Source of the DNA: Distichodus sexfasciatus
Lineage: Eukaryota > Chordata > Actinopteri > Characiformes > Distichodontidae
Direction of reading: 5' to 3'
DNA length: 64,000 nucleotides
Assembly (NCBI GenBank): GCA_032718565.1
Contig: JAVGVS010000055.1
Span: 329,706 to 393,705, forward strand
The position numbers and the translations under genes are program-made. Within the stretch, counting starts at the first letter, position 1. The number at the start of each line of letters is the position of its first letter. The notes under the pieces were generated by a model. The model saw only the letters and a list, made by a program, of their open reading frames with translations. It made no database searches and had not been told where the DNA came from. Positions 11,106-23,013 of this stretch are shown here, one piece after another.

Positions 11106-11243
11106 GGTTTTCCAAAAAGCTACAGCACAGGAGTCTTATTTCAAAACTGTTTTCTTCCTGTGAGCACACTTTTAAAACTGTACCAGTGTATTGCAGAGTG
11201 GAAAAATGCTTTTTGCTTACCACATGATTTCCCTAAAAAAGAT

Positions 11244-11284
11244 ACTTATCTAGAGAACTTATCTAGAGAACTTATCTAGAGAAC
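11244..11284. repeat. 13-bp triplicate (ACTTATCTAGAGA)
   Basis: ACTTATCTAGAGA occurs three times head to tail with no mismatch. Confidence 0.9.
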
Positions 11285-11370
11285 AGTACTCTTATTAATG
11301 AAAAAATGTTCCGTTTCTATGAGCACACTCTTAAAAGTAGTGTAAAAGTGCAGCGTGAAAGTGCCGTGTA

Positions 11371-12229
11371 TACACACATGAAATAAATCCTGCATGAATC
11401 ATGAACATGAATCAGTTGAGTGAATCGGAACTACAAGTGACGTGTCAGTCATCAGTAAAGAGACACCATAATAAACATCTAATACGGAGATCGTCATCGC
11501 TTAAAGCCGACGTGATCGGCCCGGTCCCGTCTTGTTGTTTTCCGGGGCCGTGATCATGCTGATTACGACATGTGGAGCGGCGCCAGAGCGGCTTTAAATA
11601 AGCGTTGCAGGGGTGGCACTGCTTTTTACATAAGCTTCTTGTTGAAGTGAAGTGATGTGTGGTAGTGAGAGCCATGTGTCACCGCTCTCTCTTTATTACC
11701 AACCCGGAGGGATGTCACACTGTCACTTACAGGAATAATTTGACAGCACAGTATAAACAGCAAAATAAACAAAGCCACCGGCATCATGTGTGTTTGTGTA
11801 CGTTTGTGTGTGAGTGTAAGTGTGTGTGTGTGTGGATGAGTGTGAGTGAGAGTGGTGAGAAAGCCCTTTCTATAACTGATGAAATCTCTTGCCACTTTCC
11901 GTCTCAAACATTCCTGTACAAAATCATTAAAAGATGTAAAACTCAGACGGCGCACTCAAAAAGTGAAATGTATGTTATATGTGTTGGTGAACGTGATATA
12001 AACACCAATCTACTGCTCTCACAAAACATTACACATTTGAAATTTGATGCATTTGGTTGTTCTTAACTTTTTTCATCAGGCAACAATACTGGATGCAACA
12101 GATGTGAAAAGAGGAATAAAAATTTAAGTCTTCTTCATTTGGAAGATATATGGTGTGAAATAATTAGATTTTTGTTAATTTTATTAATTATATATATGTT
12201 TATTCAATTTATCGCTTTATATTTTTATC
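11371..12229. other. Intergenic with GT-rich tract; possible conserved block
   Basis: At 11786-11846 there is an impure GT repeat. The part 11410-11600 has several CpG and no repeat family and could be conserved non-coding DNA. The short frames here contain no recognisable domain. Confidence 0.4.
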
Positions 12230-12233
12230 ATTT

Positions 12234-12466
12234 GTGACCCGATCTGCCGTAATGAGTCGGAAGTCGGCGTTCTATTTATTTAGATACACACCGATTATGT
12301 TGACAAACATCAAAAATATCGATTTTTCTTTTTTGGTCTTATATGAAAGAAAAGGTCTTCAAAATTCATCTGAAAATCGCTATTTTGTGATGTTTTTCAA
12401 CATAATCGGCCCGTATCTAAATAAATAGAACGCCGACTTCCGACTCATTACGGCAGATCGGGTCAC
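12234..12466. mobile_element. Near-palindromic MITE with GTGACCCGATC ends
   Basis: The two ends are inverted copies over 54 bp with no mismatch (starting GTGACCCGATCTGCC), and the similarity continues with few mismatches to about 95 bp on each side, so the whole element could fold into one long hairpin. It is flanked on both sides by ATTT, consistent with a 4-bp target duplication or a target preference. A second copy with the same left end lies at 36040-36251. It has no coding capacity. The superfamily is not clear from the sequence. Confidence 0.9.
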
Positions 12467-12470
12467 ATTT

Positions 12471-13369
12471 AATATTACTCTTCCATTTTTAATTTCACTA
12501 TTGTAATAATTTACACTGCCATTGTTGTTCTTTTTCCATACAAATATAACTGACATTTGTATTGGGTCTAAAAAAGTTTGCAGATTGACATGAACCACAA
12601 ATCTGACAACACGTTGCCGTTTTTGGAAAACGCCGCAACCGTACCAGCCTGTTGAAATGTACACAGTTCTATGTCTGGGGAAAAAGTGATTTCCTTTTCC
12701 GTTTTGAGTCATTTCCAAAGTGTCAGGGCTGTAAGAAAGTGAGTAATACACTTGAGATAGACTCATTCGGAGTCCCTCATTGTCAGAATGCGACTATCTA
12801 AATTAAATCTGCATTCATTTAAGAACTCCTTTTTGCAATGCCGGGGTTGACATTTGCCCCTTCATAATTGTAAACCTCCACGCTGGAGCTTGATTAGGAA
12901 TCCGGAGAGCTGTGGCGCTCTCTACGTGACCATCTCCAGCTCCTCAGCGACTCTTCTTGTGTCAGACGACAGGCTAAAAGTTTGGCGAAATGCCACAGTT
13001 AGCCATCGACTCTTATAGCTCAATTGATCGATGTTAGTATCGATCTCAGGACAGGCCTTCAATACGTAAGACTACGTTTGAGATTGCTCTATAACTAATT
13101 ACTGTAGCTAAGAAAATTCAATTAATCAAGACTACAGTGGTGTGCAGGGAAGCCCAAACCCATAGTTAAGAGAAAGTAAAGATTCCTTACAGAGAAAGTG
13201 ACTCCAGGAAAGTTAAAGGTCGCTGGTTAGAATACCATGTGAGTAAAAGTACCACAGCATCTGACTTTCAACAGTACGCTGCTTAAGCACTGCATGTATT
13301 TTAATTTTGATTTAAATATTTAGTTGATCAGATTCTAATCTTAAACATCCTTCAATGTGTTGTATTTAG
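12471..13369. other. Intergenic, no gene
   Basis: Unique sequence with no coding signal. A weak SINE-like word (AGTAAAAGTACCACAG) near 13240 suggests an old family A remnant but is too degraded to call. Confidence 0.45.
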
Positions 13370-13377
13370 TATTTGAG

Positions 13378-13773
13378 TAGAGCTGGGTTCAAAAAGTCGA
13401 TTCACCGATCAATATCGATTCTCGTTCAATAAATACGATATCGATTCAAAAATTTGTGGATCAATCTTTTCCTGCGGCTATGCGGCTACTTCTCACGACT
13501 ACGCAAGGAGAGCTATAAAAACGTGAGACCGGCGAAACTGAAACCAAATAGAGCCATGGCTGAAGCTGCTCCGCTCAAATCACCGTCTGTTGCAGTCCAT
13601 CGACATAGGGATGTGCTCGACTCAAGTTATTTTATAACCAAGCAAAACTAGTATTGACGCAAAGAAATCTCTAAATAAATCGATATCGAATCGAATCGAG
13701 AATTGAATCGGATCATGACCTTGTGAATCGGAATCGAGTTGATTCTGGAAATCAGCAACGATACCCAGCCCTA
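13378..13773. mobile_element. hAT-like MITE with exact 8-bp target duplication
   Basis: The ends are TAGAGCTGGGT and ACCCAGCCCTA, inverted with one mismatch, and the flanks are an exact TATTTGAG duplication (13370-13377 and 13774-13781). Both facts fit hAT transposition. ATCGATTC-type words repeat near both ends. A short plus-strand frame inside (13454-13651) holds an ATG at 13556 whose products might be a relic of a transposase first exon, but no zinc-finger or catalytic motif is visible. Confidence 0.9.
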
Positions 13774-13781
13774 TATTTGAG

Positions 13782-14967
13782 TGAGTGATTAGCGCTGAAA
13801 CTTGAATAAATTGTCCCTTCATTCATGTAATCATCCATCCATTAAATGATGATCGTTGCCTTGAAAAGACTTTAAAAGAGAACATGAAAGTATTCTAAAT
13901 GTATGGAAATGTTGTAACATGTTTTCCTCCAGCATCGCCATGGCAGTATGCCAGTTATAAAAAATTTAGCAACTGCCAGACGTATGTTTATTTTTTTCAT
14001 TAGTTCATGATGGAAGTGAGCCACGGGGAGAACGTCGGTTCACACACACACACACACACACCAACACTATATGAAGCTTTTGCGAAAGATTATGTTCCCT
14101 GCGTACAATCTTACTACATCTCACCTTGATCTAATACGATGAAGAGCATTTGTATGGATGAGGCGTCCGGCTCTGCTCTGATGTCTGAGAATAAAAGACA
14201 TGTATACATTATTAGTCGTGTCATAATTCAAAACCTTTCTTTGATGACGGAATTATCAAAGGAGCACATCAAACTCCGGCTTTCACCGACACGTCAGAAC
14301 ACCTCCCACTTTCCCTCCCCAAAATATCTCCACCCCCCAACCTCCAGTCATAACAAAGGACTTTGTACCTTGCGTTGCATAGCTAAATAGGGTTAGTCTA
14401 TGACCTTCAAAACTGTTGCCAACAGGATGTGTCGTATCACTTAGAACAAAGAGCAGGATAAATCCGTTATAATGTTTTTGCGACTGGTGCAATAGGTGGT
14501 TACGTGTCTAGTTGAATTCTGTTGCAACAGTGCAGTAAGTCCTCAATTACTGACTCTTCGCACCAAGTACAACAAGTGCTGATGTGTGTGTGTGTCCAGG
14601 AATGTGAAGCCAAAAACACAAACACACACACACACACACAGCTGGCCCCTCCTGAACCCCTGCGTACCCGAAAAAGTTATACAGAATTTACTACTTTAAT
14701 AATGCATTGGCACATGTGTGTGGCCGCTACCGGTGGACTGGGCTTGTGTTGCTCAAAGATGCTGCAAACTTCACCACGTAGAGCCAGAACGAGAGAGGTC
14801 AGAGTAAATTTGGAGCAACAGGAGAAGGATGTGGCAACCCGGCTCGAACCTTTAGCCAAGAAAACCTTATGGATATATGGTCATGGTGGCCATGTATGGG
14901 AAAGACTGAACTCCGTAAAGAAGAGGTTGATAAAAAGATCTGTCTCTCAATCTACCTTTTGGCCTCT
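13782..14967. other. Intergenic with short CA repeats
   Basis: CA repeats occur at about 14042-14063 and 14620-14640. The rest is unique with no gene signal. Confidence 0.5.
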
Positions 14968-15054
14968 CTCTCTCTCTCTCTCTATATATATACATATATA
15001 CACATACATATATATATATATATACAACATACACACACACATATATACATATAT

Positions 15055-15130
<76 letters not shown>

Positions 15131-15215
15131 CACACATTCTCCTCTCTCTCTCTCTCCACACACACACATATGTGTGTATATGTATATATGCATGTGTATA
15201 TATATATATGAGAGA

Positions 15216-15254
<39 letters not shown>

Positions 15255-15279
15255 TAGATATAGATATAGATATATATAG

Positions 15280-15317
<38 letters not shown>

Positions 15318-15370
15318 TCATTTATCTATCTCTCTATCTATCTCTTGGCCTATCTATCTATCTATCTATC

Positions 15371-15455
<85 letters not shown>
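14968..15455. repeat. Large compound microsatellite (CT, TA, CA, GATA)
   Basis: Successive blocks of CT, TA, CA, TA, CT, TA and then TATC units turn at about 15371 into a run of roughly 20 GATA units. The TATC-to-GATA switch is an inverted arrangement that can form a hairpin. Open frames of up to 229 codons here, for example runs of Y and I, are artefacts of the repeats. Confidence 0.95.
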
Positions 15456-15457
<2 letters not shown>

Positions 15458-16735
15458 ACAATTCAATAGCACATTAAGAAACACATTTCATAAGCAGCAT
15501 ACACTAAACCTAACAATTCTAGTGTAATAGGCCTGAGAGAGTGAAAACCAAACAACAAGCTTAGTGAGACTCTCCATGACACCTCCATCAGACACATTTT
15601 TCCTTGTTCAAGCACCGGCGCCATCAAAACCAGTCGGCATCTCCCTCATCAGGCCTTTACCGATGGTGGCATTCCAGTCTTTCTGCATTATTAACATCAC
15701 AGATGTGCATTTACCTTTCATCTCGCTCTATTACGACTTTTGTGCCATGTGAAATCCCCGAAGTGGCAACATCAAAAGAGCAGCCGCTCGTATTAGACTG
15801 TCCACAACACACACACACGCACACGCACACACACACACAAACACACAGTACTGTAGGTACGGAGATGGGGAAATGAATGAAAGAAAGTGTCTCTCATAGT
15901 GATGTGACCTTCTTGGATGCAATCACAGTGGTGGCTGAATCTAATCTCCTAATCACATGGGGAGTTCAAAGGTGAGCAGCCTTGTGAGATTAACTTGATG
16001 TTGTCTGTCACAAGATAGGACGAGATGCCAGTGTTTTTGGAGCACAGCGTCCAAGGTCAAAAACGAGGGGGGGAAAGCGGGAGCAAAGCGATTTGAATGA
16101 AAGGCTGAGATTTCAGAATGTTAAGGCGAGCAGATGGCAACCCGGCCATAAACGCTATTCAAGAATTCGCAATGGGGTCAGCTACAACTCTTAGAGAAAG
16201 TTCTAAAAAGAATTTTAAAGTAGCAACTCTCCCTGATTCACACACACCTAAAACATGGTCATTGTATCATTAAAAATGGCAAAACGTATTGCAACAGCCT
16301 ATGTAGTATCACTTAAAATAAAGATCGATTGACAGCCGAACCTTAAACGTGTGCCCCTTTGTAACCTTTCTCCTCTTTAAGGCTGCTTTACTGTTCAGAC
16401 TTGGGTCCAGAAGTTACCAATCCCAATATTCATGAACCACAGCACTGCACAGAGTTGGGGTGTTCTTGCACTCTCGCATACCCATATCATGTCATAGTTC
16501 TGTGCCAAAGTACGGTTCCAATACTCAAGAACAGAGGTCATTAAAGATACCCAGATGGTATTCTTGTTTTGCCCGTTTGTTTTCCGGCCCTGGCTAATGG
16601 TGGACCAAATTTATACAGTGTATTCATTGCAAGGTTGCACTTTTGCCGGTGATTATTATAATTCCAGTAATCACAAATAAATCAGATGTATATTTAGACT
16701 CTAGGCAACATAATTAGCTCTTTTGAAACTTAGTA
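15456..16735. other. Intergenic; CA repeat at 15806-15847
   Basis: Mostly unique sequence. The part 15580-15780 has mixed composition and could be conserved non-coding DNA, but nothing decisive is visible. No gene is seen. Confidence 0.4.
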
Positions 16736-17236
16736 AACCAGCCCCCACCCCTCTCCATACATACATACATATATATACTCACACGCACACACTGTCCCTT
16801 TCTCTCTCTGTCACTATATGTCTCTGCATCCTTTCACTATGTATCTCTCTCTCTCTGTCACTTTATATAGTATCTCTGCCTTCTATTCTCTGTATCTCTA
16901 TCACTCTGTTTCCATACCTCTCTTTCATTCCCTCTCTCTCTCTCTCTCTCTGTCTGTCTGTCTGTCTCTTTCATCAATCTGTTTCTTTCCCTCCCTTCCA
17001 CTATCTCTCGATATGTATATCTCTGCCCTTTCTGTCTCTGTTTATATCTCTGTCCCTTTCTCTCTGTATCTCTCTATGTGTCCCTCCCTCACTCTCTCAG
17101 TCTGTTTCTCAGTATGTATATTCTTGCCTCCCCTCCTTTTCTTTCTGTCCACACCCCCCTTCTCTCTCTTTCTGTGTTTATTTGCCTGTCATTCTGCCTG
17201 TCCACCTCCTTGCTTACATTCTCCCTCCCCCCTCCC
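16736..17236. repeat. Degenerate CT-rich pyrimidine tract
   Basis: About 500 bases are dominated by CTCT, TGTCTGTC and CCCTC words on the plus strand. Frames rich in S and L up to 186 codons are produced by this composition and are not genes. Confidence 0.9.
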
Positions 17237-17309
17237 CAAAAATGTTTACTGTTAGATTGTCTGTAAATATACAATCATTTTAGGAAAAGCGGTTGTTTTA
17301 TGAATCACT

Positions 17310-17570
17310 AAGTGCGACTCTTTGATACAGCCGGCACTGGGCATGACATCCTTAACGTGGCACCGAACTAAAAGCGGACGCCACGTGCCCCACATCCCCA
17401 AACCAACAAAGTTAATTTCCCTCAGGCTCCATTCATTTTCAAAAACTGTGGAACCAACTCAAAGCCTGTGTGTAGGTTGCAGGGAATATCAGACTGCCTT
17501 TGGGCAGTTGTTAACTTTCATTTTTTGCCCAAACCCTATTGGCATTAATTATTTAAACTCGATGTGTACG
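17310..17570. promoter_or_regulatory. Candidate conserved non-coding block
   Basis: The sequence is unique, of balanced composition and repeat-free directly after the pyrimidine tract. It contains TTAATT-type homeodomain cores and a CACGTG E-box at about 17380. A short plus-strand frame here shows no domain. Conservation is a guess from composition. Confidence 0.3.
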
Positions 17571-18482
17571 TGAAAGGCAGGAAAATATTCCTAGAAATAC
17601 CTTATTTTCATTCTGGGTGCGAAGAAGTTCATTCCAGGATATTTCATGTTCTCCCAAGAATTTTTTTAGCTCTAAGATCAGGTCACAACTTTTGGTTTTC
17701 TGCAAGGATTATGCAAAACAGAGCTGAAAATACAATTTAGATGACAACGTTTTATAGAAAGCTTTGAAATGCTGCGGACTCTTTAAGGTTCTCTTTGTCC
17801 TACAGATAAAATATCTTTGAAGAACTGTGATTTATAATGGATAGAGTAAGACTTCCCCATCCTATTTATATCCAACAGTTCCATACTGCAGGTTCCTAGG
17901 CTTGTCCTTGTTATGTCTTTGCTTGTTATGTTCAGGCCAAAATATGCTGATCTCATTTTATTTCATTTGGTTTCAGTGCTGTGATAAATAAGTGTAACAT
18001 CAAGTCTCACTCCTCCTTTCTCAGTCCTTGTCAGTGCTGAAGCTAGCATGTCCCCAGAAGCTCTCATTTTTAGTTGGGCTCATTAGTGTATTAGGGGGAA
18101 AAAAGTGTCATTTAATAGAACACTTCTTTTATTTAAGAATGATGTTAGACTATTCTATTCATGAAGTATGAGCTCCATTCCAACACCTTGTGTAAAGCTG
18201 AAATATGCAGGAACTCGGGCTGCTCCGGTTCGAATAATAGAACTGAAGTTTGCCAAAGGCTCTTCTCATTTCTTTTCTAAAGCTCTGGCTGTGGAGTGAA
18301 CTTAATTATGCCGTAATGAGACAAATATGACCCATAGTGCTACAGTATGAATATATACTTAAAAATGAAAAAGTAATTAGGTGATGTCGGTGACAAAATA
18401 CATTGAAGCTAAAAAGGTAGTCAGCGTTAAATGCAGAGTGCATTTGGCAGTAACTATGAAAATGAAAGTATGTTAGAAAGAC
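17571..18482. other. Intergenic, no gene
   Basis: Unique AT-rich sequence without repeats I recognise. It may include further regulatory sequence, but I have no specific evidence. Confidence 0.4.
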
Positions 18483-18780
18483 TTACTTACATCTAGAATT
18501 TAGAATTAATTGAAAATAACCACCCTTTGCTTTGATCACTGCTTTGCACACTCTTGGCATTTTCTCGATGAGCTTCATGAGGTAGTCACCTGAAATGGTT
18601 TTCCAACAGTCTTGAAGGGGTTCCCAGAGATGCTGAGCACTTGTTGGCCCTTTTGCCTTCACTCTGCGGTCCATCTCATCCCAAACCATCTTGATTGGGT
18701 TTGGTCAGGTGACTGTGGAGACCAGGCCATGTGGCGCAGCACTCCATCACTCTCCTTCTGGGTCAGATAGCCTTTACACA
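18483..18780 (-). pseudogene. Tc1-like transposase C-terminal remnant
   Basis: The minus strand encodes residues typical of the end of fish Tc1 transposases, including KGYLTQKESDGVLR, then after a frameshift PNPIKMVWDEMDRRVKAKG and the terminal GGYF region. The E in VWDE is at the place of the third catalytic acid of the DD34E triad. The first two catalytic residues and the DNA-binding domain are absent. Known Tc1 transposases are about 340 residues; fewer than 100 are left here. It cannot encode an active enzyme. Confidence 0.85.
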
Positions 18781-18893
18781 GTTCATTCATAGTTTTGATG
18801 CCTTTAGTGAGAAACTACAATGTAAATAGTAATGAAAATAAAGATAAAAACATTGAATGGGAAGGTGTGTCCAAACTTTTGACTGGTAGTGCA
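18483..18893 (-). mobile_element. Tc1-like internally deleted transposon, copy 1
   Basis: Read on the minus strand, the element starts with the end TGCACTACCAGTCAAAAGTT, continues with GGACACACCTTCCCATTC and then joins non-coding sequence to the C-terminal part of a Tc1-like transposase. The other terminal repeat is missing, so this copy is truncated. The deletion junction and a 1-base frameshift before the PNPI motif are shared with the complete derivative at 52159-52665, so both descend from the same defective parent. Confidence 0.9.
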
Positions 18894-19249
18894 TGTATGT
18901 ATATATCCCTTAATAATATTGCACTGTATTAAAAATAATTATATGTTAAAATTACATGTTCATTATATTTATCTTAAACTCATAATTGCTTTTGTTTGCA
19001 TTTGGTGTGTTTTACAAAGTTTGTATTGTAATTATCAATAAATATGTCTGTCAATGCAATTTCTACAACATAATGCATTATATATATTACAGGCAATGTA
19101 ATAGCTTGCTATATTTATGGGATATTATGTTATAATATTATGCATTCACATTCGTATTTTAATACATTGTTTATTTCGCAATCATGCATTACAATACACT
19201 ATAATATATTTCACGTACCAAACAAAAAATCTTATTCTTCCTGCTGTTA
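18894..19249. other. AT-rich intergenic sequence
   Basis: Very AT-rich, no gene or repeat recognised. Confidence 0.5.
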
Positions 19250-19530
19250 TTGCTATCCTGAAACCTGGAATATCTTTCCAAATCTACTTTCATGTACATG
19301 ACGATATAAGCACATCCACAGGTCAGATGCATTCTCTTCTCTCTTTATTTACTGTCATCTATTCCGTAGACGGCTGCTTTGTGAATATCGTGAGCCCCTG
19401 CAATTCTCCTGTCAATCATTTGCTGTTTTTTTTAGACGGAACTAAAAACCACACGATTTCCCGCGCAGCCTGTCAGAGTGCTCATACTAAACAAGAAGGC
19501 GAGGATAATCGCTGGGACGCTATCATCTGA
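19250..19530. promoter_or_regulatory. Candidate conserved non-coding block
   Basis: Unique sequence of higher complexity than the AT-rich DNA before it. A 137-codon plus-strand frame spans part of it but begins within the AT-rich DNA and has no recognisable domain. A GTCAATCA word, similar to a PBX/homeodomain site, lies near 19410. Conservation is unproven. Confidence 0.3.
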
Positions 19531-20754
19531 GCTCAACAGTATGTGAATGTCAATGTGCAGTTGAGGGACGTAAACAACGTTGGGAAAGGTATCGTGGGAG
19601 ATCCCTGCCACCTCTTTCCAACACCCCCTACCTTCTGTCAGATGCCATTTGGGAATATGGAGAGTCTTAAGTGCCCAGAATTGTTTTGGGGGTGTGTGTG
19701 TGTGTTGGGGTGGGGGGGGCTCTGATGCTTAAACAAGGGGCTTTTGTGGGTTTTGGATAGCGGCCATCGAACGTGTAGCTTTGAGACAGTGAGGAACTGC
19801 TAGTGTTTCGAAGCTTTTTTTCATTTCTGATTTATTGTCTCTCTCTCTTTTGTCTTCCTCCCTTCCTTCTCCCACATATCTGTCCTTGGCTTGCGCTCAG
19901 CAGCAACAGTTCCCTCTTAGCCCGCTTTAATCCTCCAGCCACTCCCGAGGACTTTCGGAATCTTGCGTTAAGATAGGACATTTAATTAAAAACGGTAATT
20001 GAAGATGATCTAATCAAAAAAGCACACCTGCCACGCTCCAGGAAGAGTGAGCGAGGATGGGAGGAATTATGGTTACATGTGTTAAGTGGATCTTTACTCT
20101 TAATTGGTTTACACACCATATGTCTTCCAAACGTAAGCGGGCCGGGGTGTGTTCCCGTGATGATAGCGCTTTGCAACGTTCGCCGGTGAATTTCTTCATG
20201 CTCTTTCATCGCGTCGTACATGTTATGACTTCGCTCCCACAAATAAGAATTCTGAGGTTTTCGTTTATGTGAAAACTTCCCGGTTTTCCAAAAAACTTCA
20301 GCTTGTTACCAAGCTTCACACAGAGAGAAATAAGGCTATCGTTTCTGTACTCAAAGGTATATTTATCATAGAGGTGTCTTGAAATGTACAGAGATGGTCC
20401 TTAAGGTGTGAACTGTGTTAAGTGTTAAATGTACGAAATCACTTCCGACAGCAAATGCTACATATTTGTACTTATAACAAGATGGAGACGTGGGCAAATG
20501 AAGGAGCAAATCAGTGGTGTAAACTAGGGATGCATTTCCACAAGAAAACACCAATTTGATCGTTCAAGTTTTGTAGCTGTGACATGAAAACTGTCGAGTA
20601 GGAAGACTTTGATTACAATGCATTGTAGTTTAATGGGGAAAGAACGTGGGTGCAGGTGCGGGTCAAAACAGATTGAGATGTGTGTCTCTCTCCCTGAGGT
20701 GGCATAAGAACTGTATTGACTTTTGTGCAATAGCAGGTGAAGGAAGGAAAGCTT
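19531..20754. other. Intergenic; candidate conserved block 19960-20270
   Basis: The part 19960-20270 is unique and rich in TTTAATTAAA, GGTAATTG and TTAATTGG homeodomain-type words, and is a candidate regulatory block. No gene is seen. A GT/G-rich run lies near 19690. Confidence 0.35.
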
Positions 20755-21178
20755 CACTCTCCTATCTGAGAAACTCCACCCACCAGGTAGAACTGCTAGC
20801 ACTTCCTGATCCACCATGTTTGCTTGCAAGCGCCATCGTAGGAATAGCAATGAAGAGTGTTTTGTTGAACATGTATGGCTGTATGGATGGTCTGTTAGCA
20901 GCAGCCGTGTGGATTATTTTCACGTGAGGTAAACTCTCGCCGTGCTGTCTACACCCCAGTTCCGGAGTGGGACGTGTGTGAGCAGCAGCGGCTCATTTGC
21001 ATTTAGGAATACTAATGAGAAACAGCCTGTTCTGAAAGGGACCGAAATAGAGGACTAAAAAGCAGGTGAAAATGGCTAATCTGAGAGATATTTCCAACAA
21101 ACTACTTCAGAGACATGTTTAGTGGAGCTCATAGACCTATTTTAACTTGTTGAAGAAATGTATAATATGGGACCTTTA
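20755..21178 (+). mobile_element. TTAA-flanked DNA transposon, 5-prime-truncated copy
   Basis: From about 20755 this matches the complete copy at 44311-44894 along most of its length, sharing CCACCAGGTAGAACTGCTAG, GTGGATTATTTTCACGTGAG and ACCCCAGTTCCGGAGTGGGA. It ends with the same terminal ATAATATGGGACCTTTAA. The left end is not recognisable. It has no coding capacity. Confidence 0.85.
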
Positions 21179-21935
21179 ATGGGAGAAAACCAAACGATTC
21201 CTATGGGAAAAATACAAGACGAGTGCGGCTCATGGTTGTTACAGATATGCGGGGAGGCCCATGGGCCCTTCGAATCACATTGAATTTGGTGGCTTTGTGA
21301 AGACGCAGTAAAGCGTCAAAATCTGAGCTCCATGTTAGTCTTAAAGGGACAATAAAATGGACAGAACTAGTGCACATATCAAAAATGTGTAAACAAGCAC
21401 AAAAATTGCAGCAGGAGACAGAAAACGTGGGCAGAGTAAAAATCGGATAACAACGTGAACAATACTCACCACAATCACTTAATAAAGAATTGGCTTTATT
21501 GAAGTACAGTAGACTACTAGTACATTTCCATTTAACTACTGATCTGTGTACACATATTACGCAATTTTCTGTCTGTTATAATTTTTTACTTTTCTAATGG
21601 ATATATATATGTAAATAAAGGTGCATTTTTGTCACTAACAATATATAAATGCATTGGCATAAATGTACCGATGTCCAAGGTACAATACTCATACCCTGAT
21701 AAAAAAAAAGACACAGCATTCTTTCTTAAGACCAGCTCTGTACCTGGGTTTGTTCTAATTAAAAACCCGTCAGGGTTCCTCTGTAGTGGTACATCTGGCT
21801 AAAAAGGGGATGTGACTTCTCGCCAGGGCATGAGCCCGACTCCCAAAATGATGCCACAGCCATCTGTGGCCAGAAGTCCGTGAGAGCAGAACTGGCTCTG
21901 ATTTCTGGATGAAGGAGGCTCTCTCTCCCTCTCTA

Positions 21936-21977
<42 letters not shown>

Positions 21978-22354
21978 CCTCTCCCCCGTTGATCTACAGC
22001 AGAGCTGGTCATTTTCTGGCATCTGCCCATTCAAGTGCGTAGAATTGGGGCAGTTAGCGCTTCCCACCAAGCTTCAGCTGCCAAATGAACAGCCGTTTGA
22101 AAGGAAGAGGTGGCTGGCATCGCAGGTCTCAGAGGAGACGGGCTCTTGCTTTCACACATCATGATTAGTTGTTACTGTATGAAAGGAGAGATTCAAAGAG
22201 AGGGCAGGAGCTGGTGTTGATTAACTCGGGGGTTTCGGAATGCTGCGTCTCTATTGTTTTGGAAGAAGTTTGGCCGATTTCTGGACTGTGAATTGTCATC
22301 CACATAAAATGCGTTTGGGTAAGTCTTGAGTTTGGAAACCACAGTAGCTATACA
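21179..22354. other. Intergenic; CT repeat at 21912-21986
   Basis: A CT-rich microsatellite is followed by unique sequence. Frames here are artefacts of the CT run. No gene is visible. Confidence 0.5.
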
Positions 22355-22359
22355 CTGAG

Positions 22360-22846
22360 ACCCCGTTTACACTTAGCCAGGTATCTGGGAAAACAATGAT
22401 ATATCCATGCGTTTTTGCCATTTACATGAAATGGGGGTTTAATTCACTGAAAATTATTATTTCTGAAGCCTCAGACCAAGATTTGGGAAAACTCCCTTTT
22501 CACGTCTGCATGTAGACAGAGGAAAACTGAGTTTAAAGTTTTCAAACGTCACAGTATGCAACAGAAATAGCATTAGTGTCAGGTGCACGACAGGAACAGG
22601 AAGTCGAGTCGTAGGTTGTTTTATTTTTTTCAGGATCTTGATTGGCTATCATGGCTTTACGCTTCTCATTACACTGTTGCCTACAGGTTTGGCATGGTCA
22701 TAATAGCTGACTGCGTATTTATGTGGATTTGTGTAAATGAATACTTTTTGGGAAACCATCTGGCGTGAACAAGGATATTACTGAAAACCGAGAGGAGGGG
22801 AAATAGCTGTTTCTGTAAATACCCGGCTATGTGTAAATGTAGCCTG
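22360..22846. mobile_element. hAT-like element with CCCGTTTACAC ends
   Basis: The left end GACCCCGTTTACACTTAGCC and the right end GGCTATGTGTAAATGTAGCC are imperfect inverted repeats of a well-known vertebrate hAT type. The interior is about 490 bases with no transposase. I could not define a clear target duplication. Confidence 0.65.
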
Positions 22847-23013
22847 AGAAACTGAGGTACAGGAAAGGAGAGAAATATGCTTTGTCACTCCAGCTTTACC
22901 CTCAGACTACAAGAACTGTATCTAGAATCCTTGCACATTTATGCAAAGGTACATTTATATAAACCAATAATCCAATTTCTGCATTTGAATTGAAGATTTT
23001 GTAACCTTTGATG

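Larger units (their letters stand above)
10120..11370. repeat. Diverged locally duplicated segment, four partial copies
   Basis: Similar strings recur at about 10163, 10767, 11153 and 11310: a TTCCTGTGAGCACACTTTTA-like word. In the middle copies it is followed by GTATTGCAGAGTGGAAAAAT-like or TGTAGTGAAAATCAC-like sequence. Upstream of the first two is a shared GGAACTTAATTATAGTAG or GGAACTTAGTTATAGTAG word. The copies are diverged and of unequal length, and a V-SINE-like element sits between the second and third. The origin is unknown. Confidence 0.5.

Noticed and set aside
14522..15313. Frames with long Y, I, H and V runs
   Set aside because: They are produced by TA, CA and CT microsatellites.
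16723..17283. 186-codon serine/leucine-rich frame
   Set aside because: It is caused by the CT-rich tract and lacks any signal or domain beyond hydrophobic composition.
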